64,000 bases of DNA from an uncultured Flavonifractor sp. (GTDB lineage: Bacteria; Bacillota; Clostridia; Oscillospirales; Oscillospiraceae): positions 57,285 to 121,284 of the forward strand of contig NZ_CALWXV010000002.1 in NCBI RefSeq assembly GCF_944385615.1, written 5' to 3'. Below are positions 26,196 through 35,131 of this stretch, piece by piece (within the stretch, counting starts at the first letter, position 1; every line of letters begins with the position of its first letter). The position numbers and the translations under genes are program-made. Below the pieces are notes generated by a model. It was not told the origin of the DNA. It saw only the letters and a program-made list of their open reading frames with translations, and did not search any database.

Positions 26196-26984
26196 ATGAT
26201 TCTGGCAATAGATGTAGGCAATTCCACCACCACGGTAGGCCTGTTCGACAGGGAGGGGAAACTCCTGTTCCGGGCAACCCTGGAAACCACCCGCAGTAAG
26301 ACACAGGACCAGTGTGCCATCGATCTGCTTGGGGTGTTTCGGCTCTATGGGGCTGACATCCGGGGGGTGGACGGCTCCATCCTGTCCAGCGTGGTACCCC
26401 CTCTGACCGCCATCTTCACTGAGGCCATGACCCGTCTCACCGGGAAAGTCCCTATGGTGGTGGGCCCCGGTATTAAAACCGGTCTCAACATCAAGGCGGA
26501 AATCCATAACCAGCTGGGCAGCGACATTGTGGCCTCTTCTGTGGCGGCTATCGCCGCCTACCCAAGTCCTATCGTTATGGTGGACCTGGGCACCGCCACA
26601 TCCGCCTCCTTAATTATAGGTAGCGTATATGAGGGGTGTGTCATCATGCCGGGACTCACCCTTGCTCTGGAGGCTATGTGGTCCCGAGCCGATGCTCTGC
26701 CCCCCATTTCTCTGGAGAGTACCGCTCCGGTGGAGTTGCTGGGCCGCACCACTGAGGAGTCCATGCGCTCCGGTGCTCTCTACGGACACGCCGCCATGCT
26801 GGAGGGCATCATTGACCGGATGGAGGGGGCTGCGGGCAGTTCTGTCACTGTGGTGGCCACTGGTGGGGAAGCCCCCCGCATTTTGCGTTACTGTAAACGC
26901 ACTGTCCACTACGACGCCGACTTGGCCATGCGGGGTCTCTATCTGCTCTACCAGAAGAACACCCGTAAGCCCCGGCGTTCCTGA
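26196..26984 (+). CDS. coaX: Type III pantothenate kinase (CoaX)
   Basis: Phosphorylates pantothenate, the first step of coenzyme A synthesis, using the ASKHA fold and needing a monovalent cation. The 262-residue chain has the phosphate-1 motif MILAIDVGNSTTTVGLF, the GPGIKTG loop, the second-domain motif MVDLGTATSAS and the C-terminal VVATGGEAPRIL. I choose ATG 26196 over the GTG at 26190, which overlaps the GGAGGGG ribosome site. The ECF S-component gene downstream may supply its substrate. Confidence 0.95.
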   Translation: MILAIDVGNSTTTVGLFDREGKLLFRATLETTRSKTQDQCAIDLLGVFRLYGADIRGVDGSILSSVVPPLTAIFTEAMTRLTGKVPMVVGPGIKTGLNIKAEIHNQLGSDIVASSVAAIAAYPSPIVMVDLGTATSASLIIGSVYEGCVIMPGLTLALEAMWSRADALPPISLESTAPVELLGRTTEESMRSGALYGHAAMLEGIIDRMEGAAGSSVTVVATGGEAPRILRYCKRTVHYDADLAMRGLYLLYQKNTRKPRRS

Positions 26985-27072
26985 ACTGGTACTCAACGGC
27001 GTTGTCCGTGGGTAAATACATGCGCTGCATCCTTTATAAAGAGAGAGGAGCGGCAGCAGGAGGGAAATTTCT

Positions 27073-27672
27073 ATGAGAGCAAGTGAGAAAACAAGACGCC
27101 TGACTGGACTAGCCCTGATGACGGCCATTATCGTAGTCCTGCAGGTAGTCGCCAGCTTCGTCAAGTTTGGGCCGTTCCCCATCACCCTGGCCCTGGCCCC
27201 CATCATCATCGGGGCGGCTCTGTACGGCCCCAAGGCAGGAGCCTATCTGGGTGGTGTATTCGGCATTGTCGTGTTGCTGGCCTGTATCCTGGGTTGGGAC
27301 AGCGGCGGCAGCATCCTGTGGAATGCCAACCCCTTTCTCACCGCTGTGATCTGCCTGGGCAAGGGTATTCTGTCCGGTCTGTGTGCCGGTCTGGTCTACC
27401 GGGCTGTAGCAGGAAGCGGCAGATCCCATGGAAGAATGTTAGGCGGTTCCATTCTGGCCGGTATTGTGAGCCCGGTGGTCAACACTGGTCTGTTCTGCCT
27501 GTGCCTGACACTGCTGTTCCATGACATTCTGCTGTCCTGGGCTGGTGGTACAGAGGTAATCTATTACATCCTGTTCGTCCTCACCGGGATCAACTTCCTG
27601 GTGGAGCTGGCCGTCAACCTGGTACTCAGCACCGTTATTGTTCGGGTGGTAGGGGCCAGAATGCACGCATAA
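27073..27672 (+). CDS. ECF transporter substrate-binding (S) component, possibly for pantothenate
   Basis: A 199-residue membrane protein with five or six hydrophobic helices. The N-terminus has the ECF S-component signature LALMTAIIVVLQVVAS, then PITLALAPIIIGAALYGPKAGAYLG, and the end is VNLVLSTVIVRVVG. It is 88 bases after coaX, with GGAGGG upstream of the ATG. The PanT-like look plus the pantothenate-kinase neighbour suggests pantothenate uptake, an inference. It would share the energising EcfAAT module, which is not in this window. A strong terminator follows. Confidence 0.85.
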   Translation: MRASEKTRRLTGLALMTAIIVVLQVVASFVKFGPFPITLALAPIIIGAALYGPKAGAYLGGVFGIVVLLACILGWDSGGSILWNANPFLTAVICLGKGILSGLCAGLVYRAVAGSGRSHGRMLGGSILAGIVSPVVNTGLFCLCLTLLFHDILLSWAGGTEVIYYILFVLTGINFLVELAVNLVLSTVIVRVVGARMHA

Positions 27673-27681
27673 GCTGTTTCA

Positions 27682-27715
27682 GAGACGTCCGCCTGCAAGG
27701 TGGGCGCCTCTTTTT
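27682..27715 (+). terminator. Terminator after the ECF S-component gene
   Basis: Thirteen-position stem, GAGACGTCCGCCT with AGGTGGGCGCCTC (one mismatch, two wobbles), loop GCA, and five T's. Confidence 0.85.
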
Positions 27716-27768
27716 GCATTTTTACATGCTTACTCATTCAAAAACCAGGAAGTTTCTGAAATAAGGGC

Positions 27769-27797
27769 TTGCTTTTTTGCAAGTCAACGCATATAAT
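27769..27797 (+). promoter_or_regulatory. Promoter of the aminotransferase gene
   Basis: TTGCTT at 27769-27774 and TATAAT at 27792-27797 with a 17-base spacer. Confidence 0.65.
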
Positions 27798-27832
27798 ATG
27801 TCAAGAAATTGTGTGACAAGGGAGAGATTCCA

Positions 27833-29023
27833 TTGAAAGAGCTGTCTACCATCGCCCAGGCCGTCCGGGCCTCCACCACCATGGCTATCGACGCCATGTT
27901 CAAGCAGATGAAGGCCGACGGCGTGGATGTCATCGGCTTTGGCGCGGGAGAACCCGACTTCGACACCCCTGAGTTCATTAAGGATGCCGGCATTGCCGCC
28001 ATCCAGAACAACGTGACCCGCTACACCCCCGCCGCCGGTACTGTGGAGCTGCGTCAGGCGGTGTGCGACCGGATGAAGGCGGACTTTGGCCTGGACTACA
28101 AGCCTGCCCAGGTGGTGGTGAGCAGCGGCGCCAAGCATTTGGTCTATCTGGCCCTGCGGGCACTGGTAAATCCTGGGGATGAGGTAATCCTGCCCGCGCC
28201 CTACTGGGTGAGCTACATTGAGCTGATCCGTATGGTGGGCGGCGTGCCTGTGGTAGTCACTGCCACCGAGGCCGAGCACTTCAAGCTTACCGCAGAAAAA
28301 CTGGAGAAAGCCATTACCCCCAAGACCAAGGCCATTATGCTCAACAACCCCTCCAACCCCACCGGCATGATGTACAGCAGGGAGGAGCTGGAGGCCCTGG
28401 CGGCGGTGTGTGCCAAGGCAGATCTGTATGTTATCTCCGATGAGATCTACGCCTGCCTGGTGTATGATGGCCGCAAGTTCACCAGCTTTGCCTCCCTCAG
28501 CGAGGATGCCAAGGAGCGTACCATTCTCATCAACGGTGTGTCCAAGGCCTATGCCATGACTGGCTGGCGCATCGGCTATGCCTGCGCCAATGAGAAGATC
28601 GCCAAGGTGATGGCCAACTATGTCAGCCACTCCACCGGCTCTCCCGTAGCTATCTCCCAAAAAGCCTCTGCTGCTGCCCTCAGCGGTCCCCAGGATGAGG
28701 TGGAGACCATGCGTCAGGCCTTTGAGGAGCGCCGCAACTACATTGTGGAGCGCATGAACCAGATCCACGGCGTCAGCTGCATTATGCCGGAAGGCGCGTT
28801 CTATGTGATGATGAACCTGGAGCAGCTCATCGGCAAGACCATCCACGGGGTGGAGATCACCAACGACGACGTATTTGCCGATGCCTTCCTGAAGTACGGC
28901 CTGGTGGCTGTGGTGCCCGGCTCCGGCTTTGGTGCCCCCAACTTCGTTCGTTGGTCTTATGCCACCTCTATGGATAACATCAAAGAGGGCCTGGCCCGTC
29001 TGGAGAAATTCCTGGCGGAGTAA
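27833..29023 (+). CDS. Class I pyridoxal-phosphate aminotransferase (aspartate aminotransferase-like)
   Basis: A 396-residue fold-type I transaminase. The PLP lysine is in NGVSKAYAMTGWRIGYA, the cofactor ring contact in NNPSNPTG and DEIYACLVYDG, and the substrate arginine in the C-terminal PNFVRWSYATS. The N-terminal GAGEPDFDTPEFI is typical of subgroup I-gamma/Ib aspartate aminotransferases (AspB-like). The start is TTG 27833 after GGGAGAG; an upstream TTG at 27809 lacks a ribosome site. Monocistronic between a promoter and a terminator. Substrate range cannot be fixed from sequence; it could also serve as a prephenate or other transaminase. Confidence 0.9.
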   Translation: MKELSTIAQAVRASTTMAIDAMFKQMKADGVDVIGFGAGEPDFDTPEFIKDAGIAAIQNNVTRYTPAAGTVELRQAVCDRMKADFGLDYKPAQVVVSSGAKHLVYLALRALVNPGDEVILPAPYWVSYIELIRMVGGVPVVVTATEAEHFKLTAEKLEKAITPKTKAIMLNNPSNPTGMMYSREELEALAAVCAKADLYVISDEIYACLVYDGRKFTSFASLSEDAKERTILINGVSKAYAMTGWRIGYACANEKIAKVMANYVSHSTGSPVAISQKASAAALSGPQDEVETMRQAFEERRNYIVERMNQIHGVSCIMPEGAFYVMMNLEQLIGKTIHGVEITNDDVFADAFLKYGLVAVVPGSGFGAPNFVRWSYATSMDNIKEGLARLEKFLAE

Positions 29024-29036
29024 TCCTTGTTGCTTC

Positions 29037-29075
29037 AAGGCGCGCCGCAAGCAGAGCAGCTTGCAGCGCGCCTTT
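29037..29075 (+). terminator. Terminator after the aminotransferase gene
   Basis: GGCGCGC-C-GCAAGC pairs with GCTTGC-A-GCGCGCC, six-base loop, then five T's. Confidence 0.88.
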
Positions 29076-29114
29076 TTCTGTTGGACGGAAACCGGCAGCA
29101 AAAGCGGTCATGGA

Positions 29115-29143
29115 TTGAATTTTTTACTCAGGTGGGATATAAT
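29115..29143 (+). promoter_or_regulatory. Promoter of the murD operon
   Basis: TTGAAT at 29115-29120 and TATAAT at 29138-29143, spacer 17. Leader of about 125 bases before murD; I see no clear structure in it beyond a 22-codon frame at 29173-29241 without a ribosome site. Confidence 0.6.
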
Positions 29144-29274
29144 AACTTTTACTGGACTCCACCGCCGGTTCCATGACTATCCGCAGAACAGCAGACCTTA
29201 CCGGATGGCTCACGGCTTATCAGGTGTTTGGTTCCATATAAGTTTGTAAAATCATGAGATAGGGAGGAACTGTT

Positions 29275-30666
29275 ATGAAGCGTTCCACCATACAGGAATA
29301 CCTGGCCAGCCTGCGCGGCAAGCGGGTGGCCGTCATCGGCATCGGTGTCTCCAATACGCCTCTGATCAAAATGCTGCTGCGGGCGGGTATCAAGGTCACC
29401 GCCTGCGATAAAAAGCCCATGAGCGCCTTTGCCGGTTTGGCTGAGGAGCTGGAGAGCCTGGGTGCTGTTCTTAAGCTGGGGGAGGACTACCTGGAGGACT
29501 TGGACTTTGAGGTCATTTTCCGCACCCCAGGTATGCGGCCAGACCTGCCCCAACTGGTGGCCGCCCTTCAAAAGGGGGCCATCCTTACCTCTGAGATGGA
29601 AGTATTTTTCCAGGTCTGCCCCTGCCGCACCATCGCCGTCACTGGCAGTGACGGTAAAACCACCACTACCACCATCATTGCCGAGCTTCTGAAAGCGGCG
29701 GGGCAGACAGTGTATGTGGGAGGCAACATCGGCAAACCGCTGCTGCCTGATGTGGACGGCATGGAGCCGGAGGATATCGCGGTATTGGAGCTGTCCTCTT
29801 TCCAACTGATGACCATGGACCAGAGCCCTGACATTGCCGTGGTCACCAATCTGGCTCCCAATCACCTGGACGTTCACAAGTCCATGGAGGAGTACATTGA
29901 GGCCAAGGAGAACATCTTCCTCCACCAGGAAGAGCAGGATCTGCTGGTTATCAACGCAGACAATCCCTATACCAGAAGCTTTGAGAATATGGCCCCTGGA
30001 CGGCTGTCTATGTTCAGCCGGGAGGAGGAACCCAAGCGGGGCGCTTTCCTGCGGGATGGGGTGATTTGGGTCCGAAACGAGATGCACGAGCGTCCAGTGC
30101 TGCCGGTGGCTGACATTCTGCTCCCCGGTATCCATAATGTAGAAAACTATATGGCCGCCATTGCCGCTCTGGATGGGCTGGTGCCTGACCAGGTAGTGCG
30201 GGACTTTGCCCGGAAATTTGCCGGAGTGGAACACCGCATTGAGCTGGTACGTACGCTGAACGGGGTAAAGTATTATAATGACTCTATCGCCTCCAGCCCC
30301 TCCCGTACCATCGCCGGCCTGCGTTCCTTCCACCAGAAAGTGATCCTCATCGCCGGCGGCTATGATAAGCACATTCCCTTTGACGTGCTTGGCCCAGAGA
30401 TCATAGAACATGTAAAGGCATTATTCCTGACAGGAGATACAGCGGGAAAGATCAAGGCTGCGGTGGAGCAATGTCCTGATTATCTCCCCGCCGCTCTGCC
30501 CATCGCCATTATCCCTGACTTTGATAAGGCGGTACTGGCCGCCCACCTGACGGCTCAGCCCGGCGATGTGGTGATCCTGTCGCCCGCCTGCGCCTCCTTT
30601 GACAAGTTCAAGAATTTTATGGAGCGGGGAGCCGCCTTTAAAAAGATTATTTACAGCTTGGAGTGA
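29275..30666 (+). CDS. murD: UDP-N-acetylmuramoyl-L-alanine--D-glutamate ligase (MurD)
   Basis: ATP-dependent cytoplasmic ligase that adds D-glutamate to the peptidoglycan precursor. The 463-residue protein has the N-terminal Rossmann-like UDP-binding domain (GKRVAVIGIGVSN), the ATP loop VTGSDGKTTTTT, the central LELSSFQL and NLAPNHLDVHKS motifs, and the C-terminal Mur ligase domain with YYNDSIASSPSRT. ATG behind AGGGAGG. Downstream M42 genes start 59 bases later with no terminator between, so they may be co-transcribed. murD here is isolated from the usual mur/fts cluster. Confidence 0.97.
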   Translation: MKRSTIQEYLASLRGKRVAVIGIGVSNTPLIKMLLRAGIKVTACDKKPMSAFAGLAEELESLGAVLKLGEDYLEDLDFEVIFRTPGMRPDLPQLVAALQKGAILTSEMEVFFQVCPCRTIAVTGSDGKTTTTTIIAELLKAAGQTVYVGGNIGKPLLPDVDGMEPEDIAVLELSSFQLMTMDQSPDIAVVTNLAPNHLDVHKSMEEYIEAKENIFLHQEEQDLLVINADNPYTRSFENMAPGRLSMFSREEEPKRGAFLRDGVIWVRNEMHERPVLPVADILLPGIHNVENYMAAIAALDGLVPDQVVRDFARKFAGVEHRIELVRTLNGVKYYNDSIASSPSRTIAGLRSFHQKVILIAGGYDKHIPFDVLGPEIIEHVKALFLTGDTAGKIKAAVEQCPDYLPAALPIAIIPDFDKAVLAAHLTAQPGDVVILSPACASFDKFKNFMERGAAFKKIIYSLE

Positions 30667-30725
30667 CAGGCGGCTCTTACAGCCTCCCACCCAATGCATA
30701 CCCCCTGATAAGGAGGAATCTGAAT

Positions 30726-31745
30726 TTGGATATGAGACAAGTGCTGGAGACGCTGTGCGGCTGTACAGCGCCCTCCGGCTTTGAGGGCCCGGCGGCTGAG
30801 GCTGCCAAAGCCCTGCTGGCCCCGCTGGTGGACGAGGTATCCATCGACCGCATGGGTAACCTGATCGGTGTGCACCGCTGCGGCATAGAGGGGGCCAAAA
30901 CCATCCTGCTGGATGCCCATTTGGATGAGATCGGCCTCATTGTCACCGGGGCGGAGGAGGGGTTTCTCCGTTTTCGCACCATCGGCGGGGTAGACCCCCG
31001 GATGCTGCCTGGTCGGGAGGTAACCATCCTGACCACGCCTCCCATCGTTGGCATAGTAGCCAGCCCTACCCCTCAGCAGTCTGATATGGATAAGGCGGTC
31101 CCCATCCAGGACTTGGTGATAGATGCCGGCCTGACCCAGGAGCAGGCGGAAGGACTGGTGGGCACTCCTATGGTGTATCGTGGTGCCTGTTTCCCTCTGG
31201 GAGAGGACCAGGTGTGCGGCAAGGCTATGGACGACCGTTCCTGTTTTGCCATCCTGCTGCGCTGCCTGGAGCTGCTGAAGGACAAGGAGCTGGATGTGGA
31301 CGTATACGTCATGGGCTCTACCCGGGAGGAAGTATCCGGGGTGGGGGCTACGGTAGGTACCTGGGCGGTACAGCCGAACTGCTGTATCGCTGTGGACGTG
31401 ACCCACGGCCGCACCCCCGATGGTCCCGCAGACAAGACCTTTGTTCTTGGGGGTGGCCCCGCCATCGGCGTAGGGCCCAATATGACCCGTTGGATGACCC
31501 AGCGGCTGCTGGATAAGGCCAAAGAACGGGAAATTCCCTTCCAGCAGGAGGTCATGTCTGGCCATACTGGTACCAACGGTTGGGAGATGCAGATCAGCCG
31601 GGAGGGCGTGGCTACGGCGGTGCTCTCCCTGCCCTTGAAATACATGCACAGCCCCATTGAAGTGCTCTCCCTCACTGACCTGGAGCACACTGCGGCTCTG
31701 CTGGCCGCCTTTGTAGAGGAGTTGGGAAAGGAGGGGCCGCTGTGA
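30726..31745 (+). CDS. M42-family metallo-aminopeptidase, copy 1
   Basis: A 339-residue member of the M42 (glutamyl aminopeptidase/TET) family, dinuclear metal peptidases that form large tetrahedral complexes. Expected active-site residues are all present: His65/Asp67 (DAHLDE), bridging Asp169 (AMDDRS), general base Glu201 with metal ligand Glu202 (STREEVSG), Asp224 (AVDVTHG) and His308 (KYMHSP). I take TTG 30726, nine bases after AGGAGG, over ATG 30732. First of three adjacent paralogues; its stop overlaps the next start by four bases. Confidence 0.9.
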   Translation: MDMRQVLETLCGCTAPSGFEGPAAEAAKALLAPLVDEVSIDRMGNLIGVHRCGIEGAKTILLDAHLDEIGLIVTGAEEGFLRFRTIGGVDPRMLPGREVTILTTPPIVGIVASPTPQQSDMDKAVPIQDLVIDAGLTQEQAEGLVGTPMVYRGACFPLGEDQVCGKAMDDRSCFAILLRCLELLKDKELDVDVYVMGSTREEVSGVGATVGTWAVQPNCCIAVDVTHGRTPDGPADKTFVLGGGPAIGVGPNMTRWMTQRLLDKAKEREIPFQQEVMSGHTGTNGWEMQISREGVATAVLSLPLKYMHSPIEVLSLTDLEHTAALLAAFVEELGKEGPL

Positions 31746-32767
31746 AAGAACTGCTGAAACGCCTGTGCTCCATTCCCGGCGTGTCCAGCTGGGAGGACCA
31801 GGTGCGGGACTGCGTTATGGAGGTGGCAGGGCAGTACGCCACCGAGCTGCGGGTAGACGCCATGGGCAATGTCATCGCCTTCAAAGAGGGTACAAAACCC
31901 ACCGGCAACAAGCTGTTGCTCACCGCCCACATGGACGAGGTGGGCTTGATGGTGCGCTCCATTACAGATGAGGGCTATCTGAAATTTGATACCGTTGGCT
32001 CCATTGACCGGCGGGTATTGCTGGGAAAGCGGGTGTTGGTAGGCTCCAAGCTCATCCCTGCTGTGGTTGGGCTGAAGGCCTACCACCTGGTGAGCCGGGA
32101 TGAGGAGAAGAATGTCCCCAAGCTGGAGGATTTTTATCTGGATATCGGGGCCAAGAACAAGGAGGAGGCCCAGGCTCTGGTGAACCTGGGAGATATAGCC
32201 GCCTTTGACAGCCCTCCGGAGGAACTCGTGCCTAATCTGCTGAAGGGGAGAGCTCTGGACAGCCGGGTGGGCTGTGCGGTTCTGCTGTGGCTCATGCGGG
32301 AAAATCTTCCTATGGACTGTACCTTTGTCTTTACCGCACAGAAGGAGGTAGGGGCTCGGGGCGCTTTTGGCGCGGCCTTCTCAGTCAAACCGGAGATCGC
32401 TCTGGTGCTGGAGGGAGCCCCCACCTTCGATATAGCCGGAGTTCCCGCCCATAAAAAGAGCTGTGCTCTGGGCAAGGGTGTGGTAATCTCCTTTATGGAT
32501 AAGGGTATCATTGCTGACCGGGCCCTCTTCGAGATGCTACGCTCCCTGGCAGAGACACAGGGTATCCCCTGGCAGCTGCGGGAAAACACCACCGGCTCAG
32601 GGGACGCTATGGCGGTTCAGCGTGCGGCCTCCGGTGTACGGACAGCGTCCATCGCCGTGCCGGTACGCTACTCCCACACGCCTGCCACCCTGGCCAACGC
32701 CGCCGATATTGAAGCGGTGTACCAATTGACCCGTGCCTTTATCATCCGCTTGTCCAAGGAGGACTGA
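31742..32767 (+). CDS. M42-family protein, copy 2, with Lys at the general-base position
   Basis: A 341-residue M42 paralogue starting at GTG 31742, behind AAAGGAGGGG and overlapping copy 1 by four bases. Metal-ligand positions look kept: His63/Asp65 (TAHMDE), Asp173 (ALDSRV), Glu202, acidic Glu224 (VLEGAP) in place of Asp, and His312 (RYSHTP). At the position of the catalytic base, where copies 1 and 3 have EE, this protein has Lys201-Glu202 (TAQKEVGARG; codons AAG GAG). It may therefore be inactive or altered and act as a structural or regulatory subunit; that is inference. Confidence 0.88.
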   Translation: MKELLKRLCSIPGVSSWEDQVRDCVMEVAGQYATELRVDAMGNVIAFKEGTKPTGNKLLLTAHMDEVGLMVRSITDEGYLKFDTVGSIDRRVLLGKRVLVGSKLIPAVVGLKAYHLVSRDEEKNVPKLEDFYLDIGAKNKEEAQALVNLGDIAAFDSPPEELVPNLLKGRALDSRVGCAVLLWLMRENLPMDCTFVFTAQKEVGARGAFGAAFSVKPEIALVLEGAPTFDIAGVPAHKKSCALGKGVVISFMDKGIIADRALFEMLRSLAETQGIPWQLRENTTGSGDAMAVQRAASGVRTASIAVPVRYSHTPATLANAADIEAVYQLTRAFIIRLSKED

Positions 32768-32773
32768 CCATAT

Positions 32774-33769
32774 ATGGATATGTTAGAGATCATGCAGACC
32801 CTCAACGCCTGTCACGGCCCCTCAGGAGACGAGAGAGAGGTAGCCGAGGCCATCCGCAAGCTGGCTGCCCCCTATGTGGACGAGATTTCCACCGACACTC
32901 TGGGCAGCCTTATCTGCCACAAAAAGGGGAGCGGCCCCCGCATAATGTTTGCCGCCCACATGGATTCCATCGGCTGCATCGTCACCCACATTGACAAAAA
33001 GGGTTATCTCCGCTTTGGGCAAATCGGCGGCCTGTCTCCCCATGATCTGCCCGGTACCCCTGTCCGCTTCAAAAACGGCGTTCGTGGCGTCATAGCGGTT
33101 CAGGGCAAGGTGGAGCCAAAGGAGTGGAAGCTGGAACACCTTTACATTGATGTGGGCGCAAAGGATGAGGCCGACGCCCACGCCATGGTGCAGGTGGGTG
33201 ACACCGCTGTATTTGACACCGCCCCCTTTGTCACCGGCAGGAAATTGTTTTCCCCCTATTTGGACGACCGCATCGCCTGTGCCATCCTGCTCTCCAGTCT
33301 GGAGCGCATCAAAAAAAGCGACAACGACCTGTACTTTGTCTTTACCGTCCAGGAGGAGGTGGGTCTGCGGGGCGCTCGTACCGCCGCTTATGGTATCGAT
33401 CCAGACTACGGTATCGCCGTGGACGTGACCGACTCCGACGATATCCCTGACGCTCCCCACGAGTGCTCCAGTGCGGCAGGCAAGGGTGCCGCCATTAAGG
33501 TGATGGACAGCTCGGTAATCTGCCACTCGGCAGTGGTGAAAAAGCTGGAGGAATTGGCACAAGCAAGGGATATCCCTTGTCAGCGTGACATCCTCTGCTT
33601 TGGTGGGACTGACGCCGGAGCCATCCACCAGACCCGGGCAGGCGTGTATACCGGCGGCATTTCTGTACCCACCCGGTATGTCCATACACCCCTGGAGGTG
33701 GCTGACCTGGACGACATTGAGGCTTGCGCCGCACTGGTAGCCGCCTTTGCACAGGCCAAGCTGGACTGA
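32774..33769 (+). CDS. M42-family metallo-aminopeptidase, copy 3
   Basis: A 331-residue M42 enzyme with a complete site: His62/Asp64 (AAHMDS), Asp164 (YLDDRI), Glu194/Glu195 (TVQEEVGLRG), Asp217 (AVDVTDS) and the C-terminal His in RYVHTP. Starts six bases after copy 2, with AAGGAGG before the ATG. The tight arrangement of three related genes suggests that their products assemble together, as shown for archaeal TET hetero-complexes. The next gene follows after 71 bases. Confidence 0.91.
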   Translation: MDMLEIMQTLNACHGPSGDEREVAEAIRKLAAPYVDEISTDTLGSLICHKKGSGPRIMFAAHMDSIGCIVTHIDKKGYLRFGQIGGLSPHDLPGTPVRFKNGVRGVIAVQGKVEPKEWKLEHLYIDVGAKDEADAHAMVQVGDTAVFDTAPFVTGRKLFSPYLDDRIACAILLSSLERIKKSDNDLYFVFTVQEEVGLRGARTAAYGIDPDYGIAVDVTDSDDIPDAPHECSSAAGKGAAIKVMDSSVICHSAVVKKLEELAQARDIPCQRDILCFGGTDAGAIHQTRAGVYTGGISVPTRYVHTPLEVADLDDIEACAALVAAFAQAKLD

Positions 33770-33840
33770 GCTTACAAGGGTTGGAAACAGATCGCCTAAA
33801 AAGCTATAAACCATTGATAGAACAGGGTGAAGCAAGCAAA

Positions 33841-35088
33841 ATGACTTTACAGATAAGTGAGAAAGTAACGGCCTTGGCGTCCCAGGCCCAGGCCGATTTG
33901 GCGGCGCAGTTTGAACGCATCGACGCCATTGCGGAGGAGAACACCCAGAAGGTGCTGGCCGCTTTCCAAAAACATCGGGTGGCTGAGGCCCACTTTGCTG
34001 GTACCACCGGCTATGGCTATGACGATCTGGGCCGGGATACCCTGGATCTGATCTATGCCGATATCTTCCACACTGAGGACGCCCTGGTGCGGGTACAGTT
34101 TGTCAATGGTACTCATGCTATCACCTGCGCCCTCTTTGGGGCCTTAAAGCCCGGCGATATTCTGGTGTCCGCCGTTGGGGCCCCCTATGACACCATGCTG
34201 GGGGTTATTGGTGTGGTGGATAAGGGACCCGGTTCGCTAAAAAATTACGGAATCAAGTATAGGCAAGTAGAATTACTTGACAATAAGCCGGACCCTGTTG
34301 GACTGGCAGAGGCGGTAAAAGACCCCCGAGTGAAGGCGGTGCTGATCCAGCGGTCCCGTGGCTACGCCACCCGAGCGTCCCTGTCGGTGGCGGAGATTGG
34401 GGCCTTGGCGAAGGTAGTCAAGGACAACAACCCAGGCGCTGCTGTGCTGGTGGACAACTGCTACGGTGAGTTTGTGGAAACCATAGAGCCCACCCAAGTG
34501 GGGGCTGACCTGGTGGTGGGCTCTCTCATCAAAAATCCCGGCGGCGGGCTGGCGCCCACCGGCGGCTACATCGCCGGGCGGCACGATCTGATTGAAGGGG
34601 CCGCCATGCGGCTCACTACCCCCGGCATTGGGAAGGAGTGCGGCTCCACCTTTGGGGCCAACCGCAGCCTCTATCAGGGCCTTTTTCTTGCTCCCCACAT
34701 CACCGCTCAGGCAGTCAAGACCGCTGTCTTTGCCGCCCGTATTATGGAACTTCTGGGCTATCAGGTGGACCCGGCCTCCGATACAGTACGGCATGACATC
34801 ATCCAGATGGTCCACTTTGGGTCCCCGGAGCCCCTGAAAAAGTTCTGCAAGGGCATCCAGTTCGGCGCGCCGGTGGACTCCTACGTTACACCGGAGCCCT
34901 GGGATATGCCGGGGTACGACTGTCAGGTTATCATGGCCGCCGGGGCCTTCATCCAGGGGGCTTCCATCGAACTGTCCTGCGACGCTCCCATGCGGGAGCC
35001 ATACACCGCCTATTTCCAGGGTGGGCTCACCTATGAGAGCGGCAAGGCCGGCGTCATGCTGGCTGTGGAGGAACTGCTGAAGGCATAG
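33841..35088 (+). CDS. PLP-dependent 'aluminium resistance'/methionine gamma-lyase family protein (YnbB-like)
   Basis: A 415-residue fold-type I PLP protein of the family annotated from an old aluminium-resistance report and related to methionine gamma-lyase. The likely PLP lysine is in VVGSLIKNPGGGLAPTGGY, with the aspartate contact in AAVLVDNCYGEF and the aromatic stack region in FVNGTHAITCALFGAL. I choose ATG 33841; the frame is open 39 codons upstream but overlaps copy 3 of the M42 genes. The ribosome site is weak (AACAGGGTGAAG). Its true reaction is unknown. In the operon after three peptidases, an amino acid-cleaving role would be plausible. Confidence 0.85.
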   Translation: MTLQISEKVTALASQAQADLAAQFERIDAIAEENTQKVLAAFQKHRVAEAHFAGTTGYGYDDLGRDTLDLIYADIFHTEDALVRVQFVNGTHAITCALFGALKPGDILVSAVGAPYDTMLGVIGVVDKGPGSLKNYGIKYRQVELLDNKPDPVGLAEAVKDPRVKAVLIQRSRGYATRASLSVAEIGALAKVVKDNNPGAAVLVDNCYGEFVETIEPTQVGADLVVGSLIKNPGGGLAPTGGYIAGRHDLIEGAAMRLTTPGIGKECGSTFGANRSLYQGLFLAPHITAQAVKTAVFAARIMELLGYQVDPASDTVRHDIIQMVHFGSPEPLKKFCKGIQFGAPVDSYVTPEPWDMPGYDCQVIMAAGAFIQGASIELSCDAPMREPYTAYFQGGLTYESGKAGVMLAVEELLKA

Positions 35089-35112
35089 GACGATCCCTTT
35101 TATGCATAGCCT
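35083..35112 (+). promoter_or_regulatory. Candidate sigma-E-type promoter of yunB
   Basis: GCATAGGA at 35083-35090, 14 bases, then CATAGCCT at 35105-35112, similar to the Bacillus sigma-E pattern. It overlaps the stop of the preceding gene and lies 20 bases before the yunB ATG. Confidence 0.4.
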
Positions 35113-35131
35113 GCCCTGTGGGGGTGAGGCA

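Noticed and set aside
27734-29101. 455-codon minus-strand frame across the aminotransferase gene.
   Set aside because: Shadow frame; it even crosses the promoter and terminator of the real gene.
29173-29241. 22-codon frame in the murD leader, a possible leader peptide.
   Set aside because: No ribosome site, no codon run typical of attenuation and no alternative hairpins next to it.
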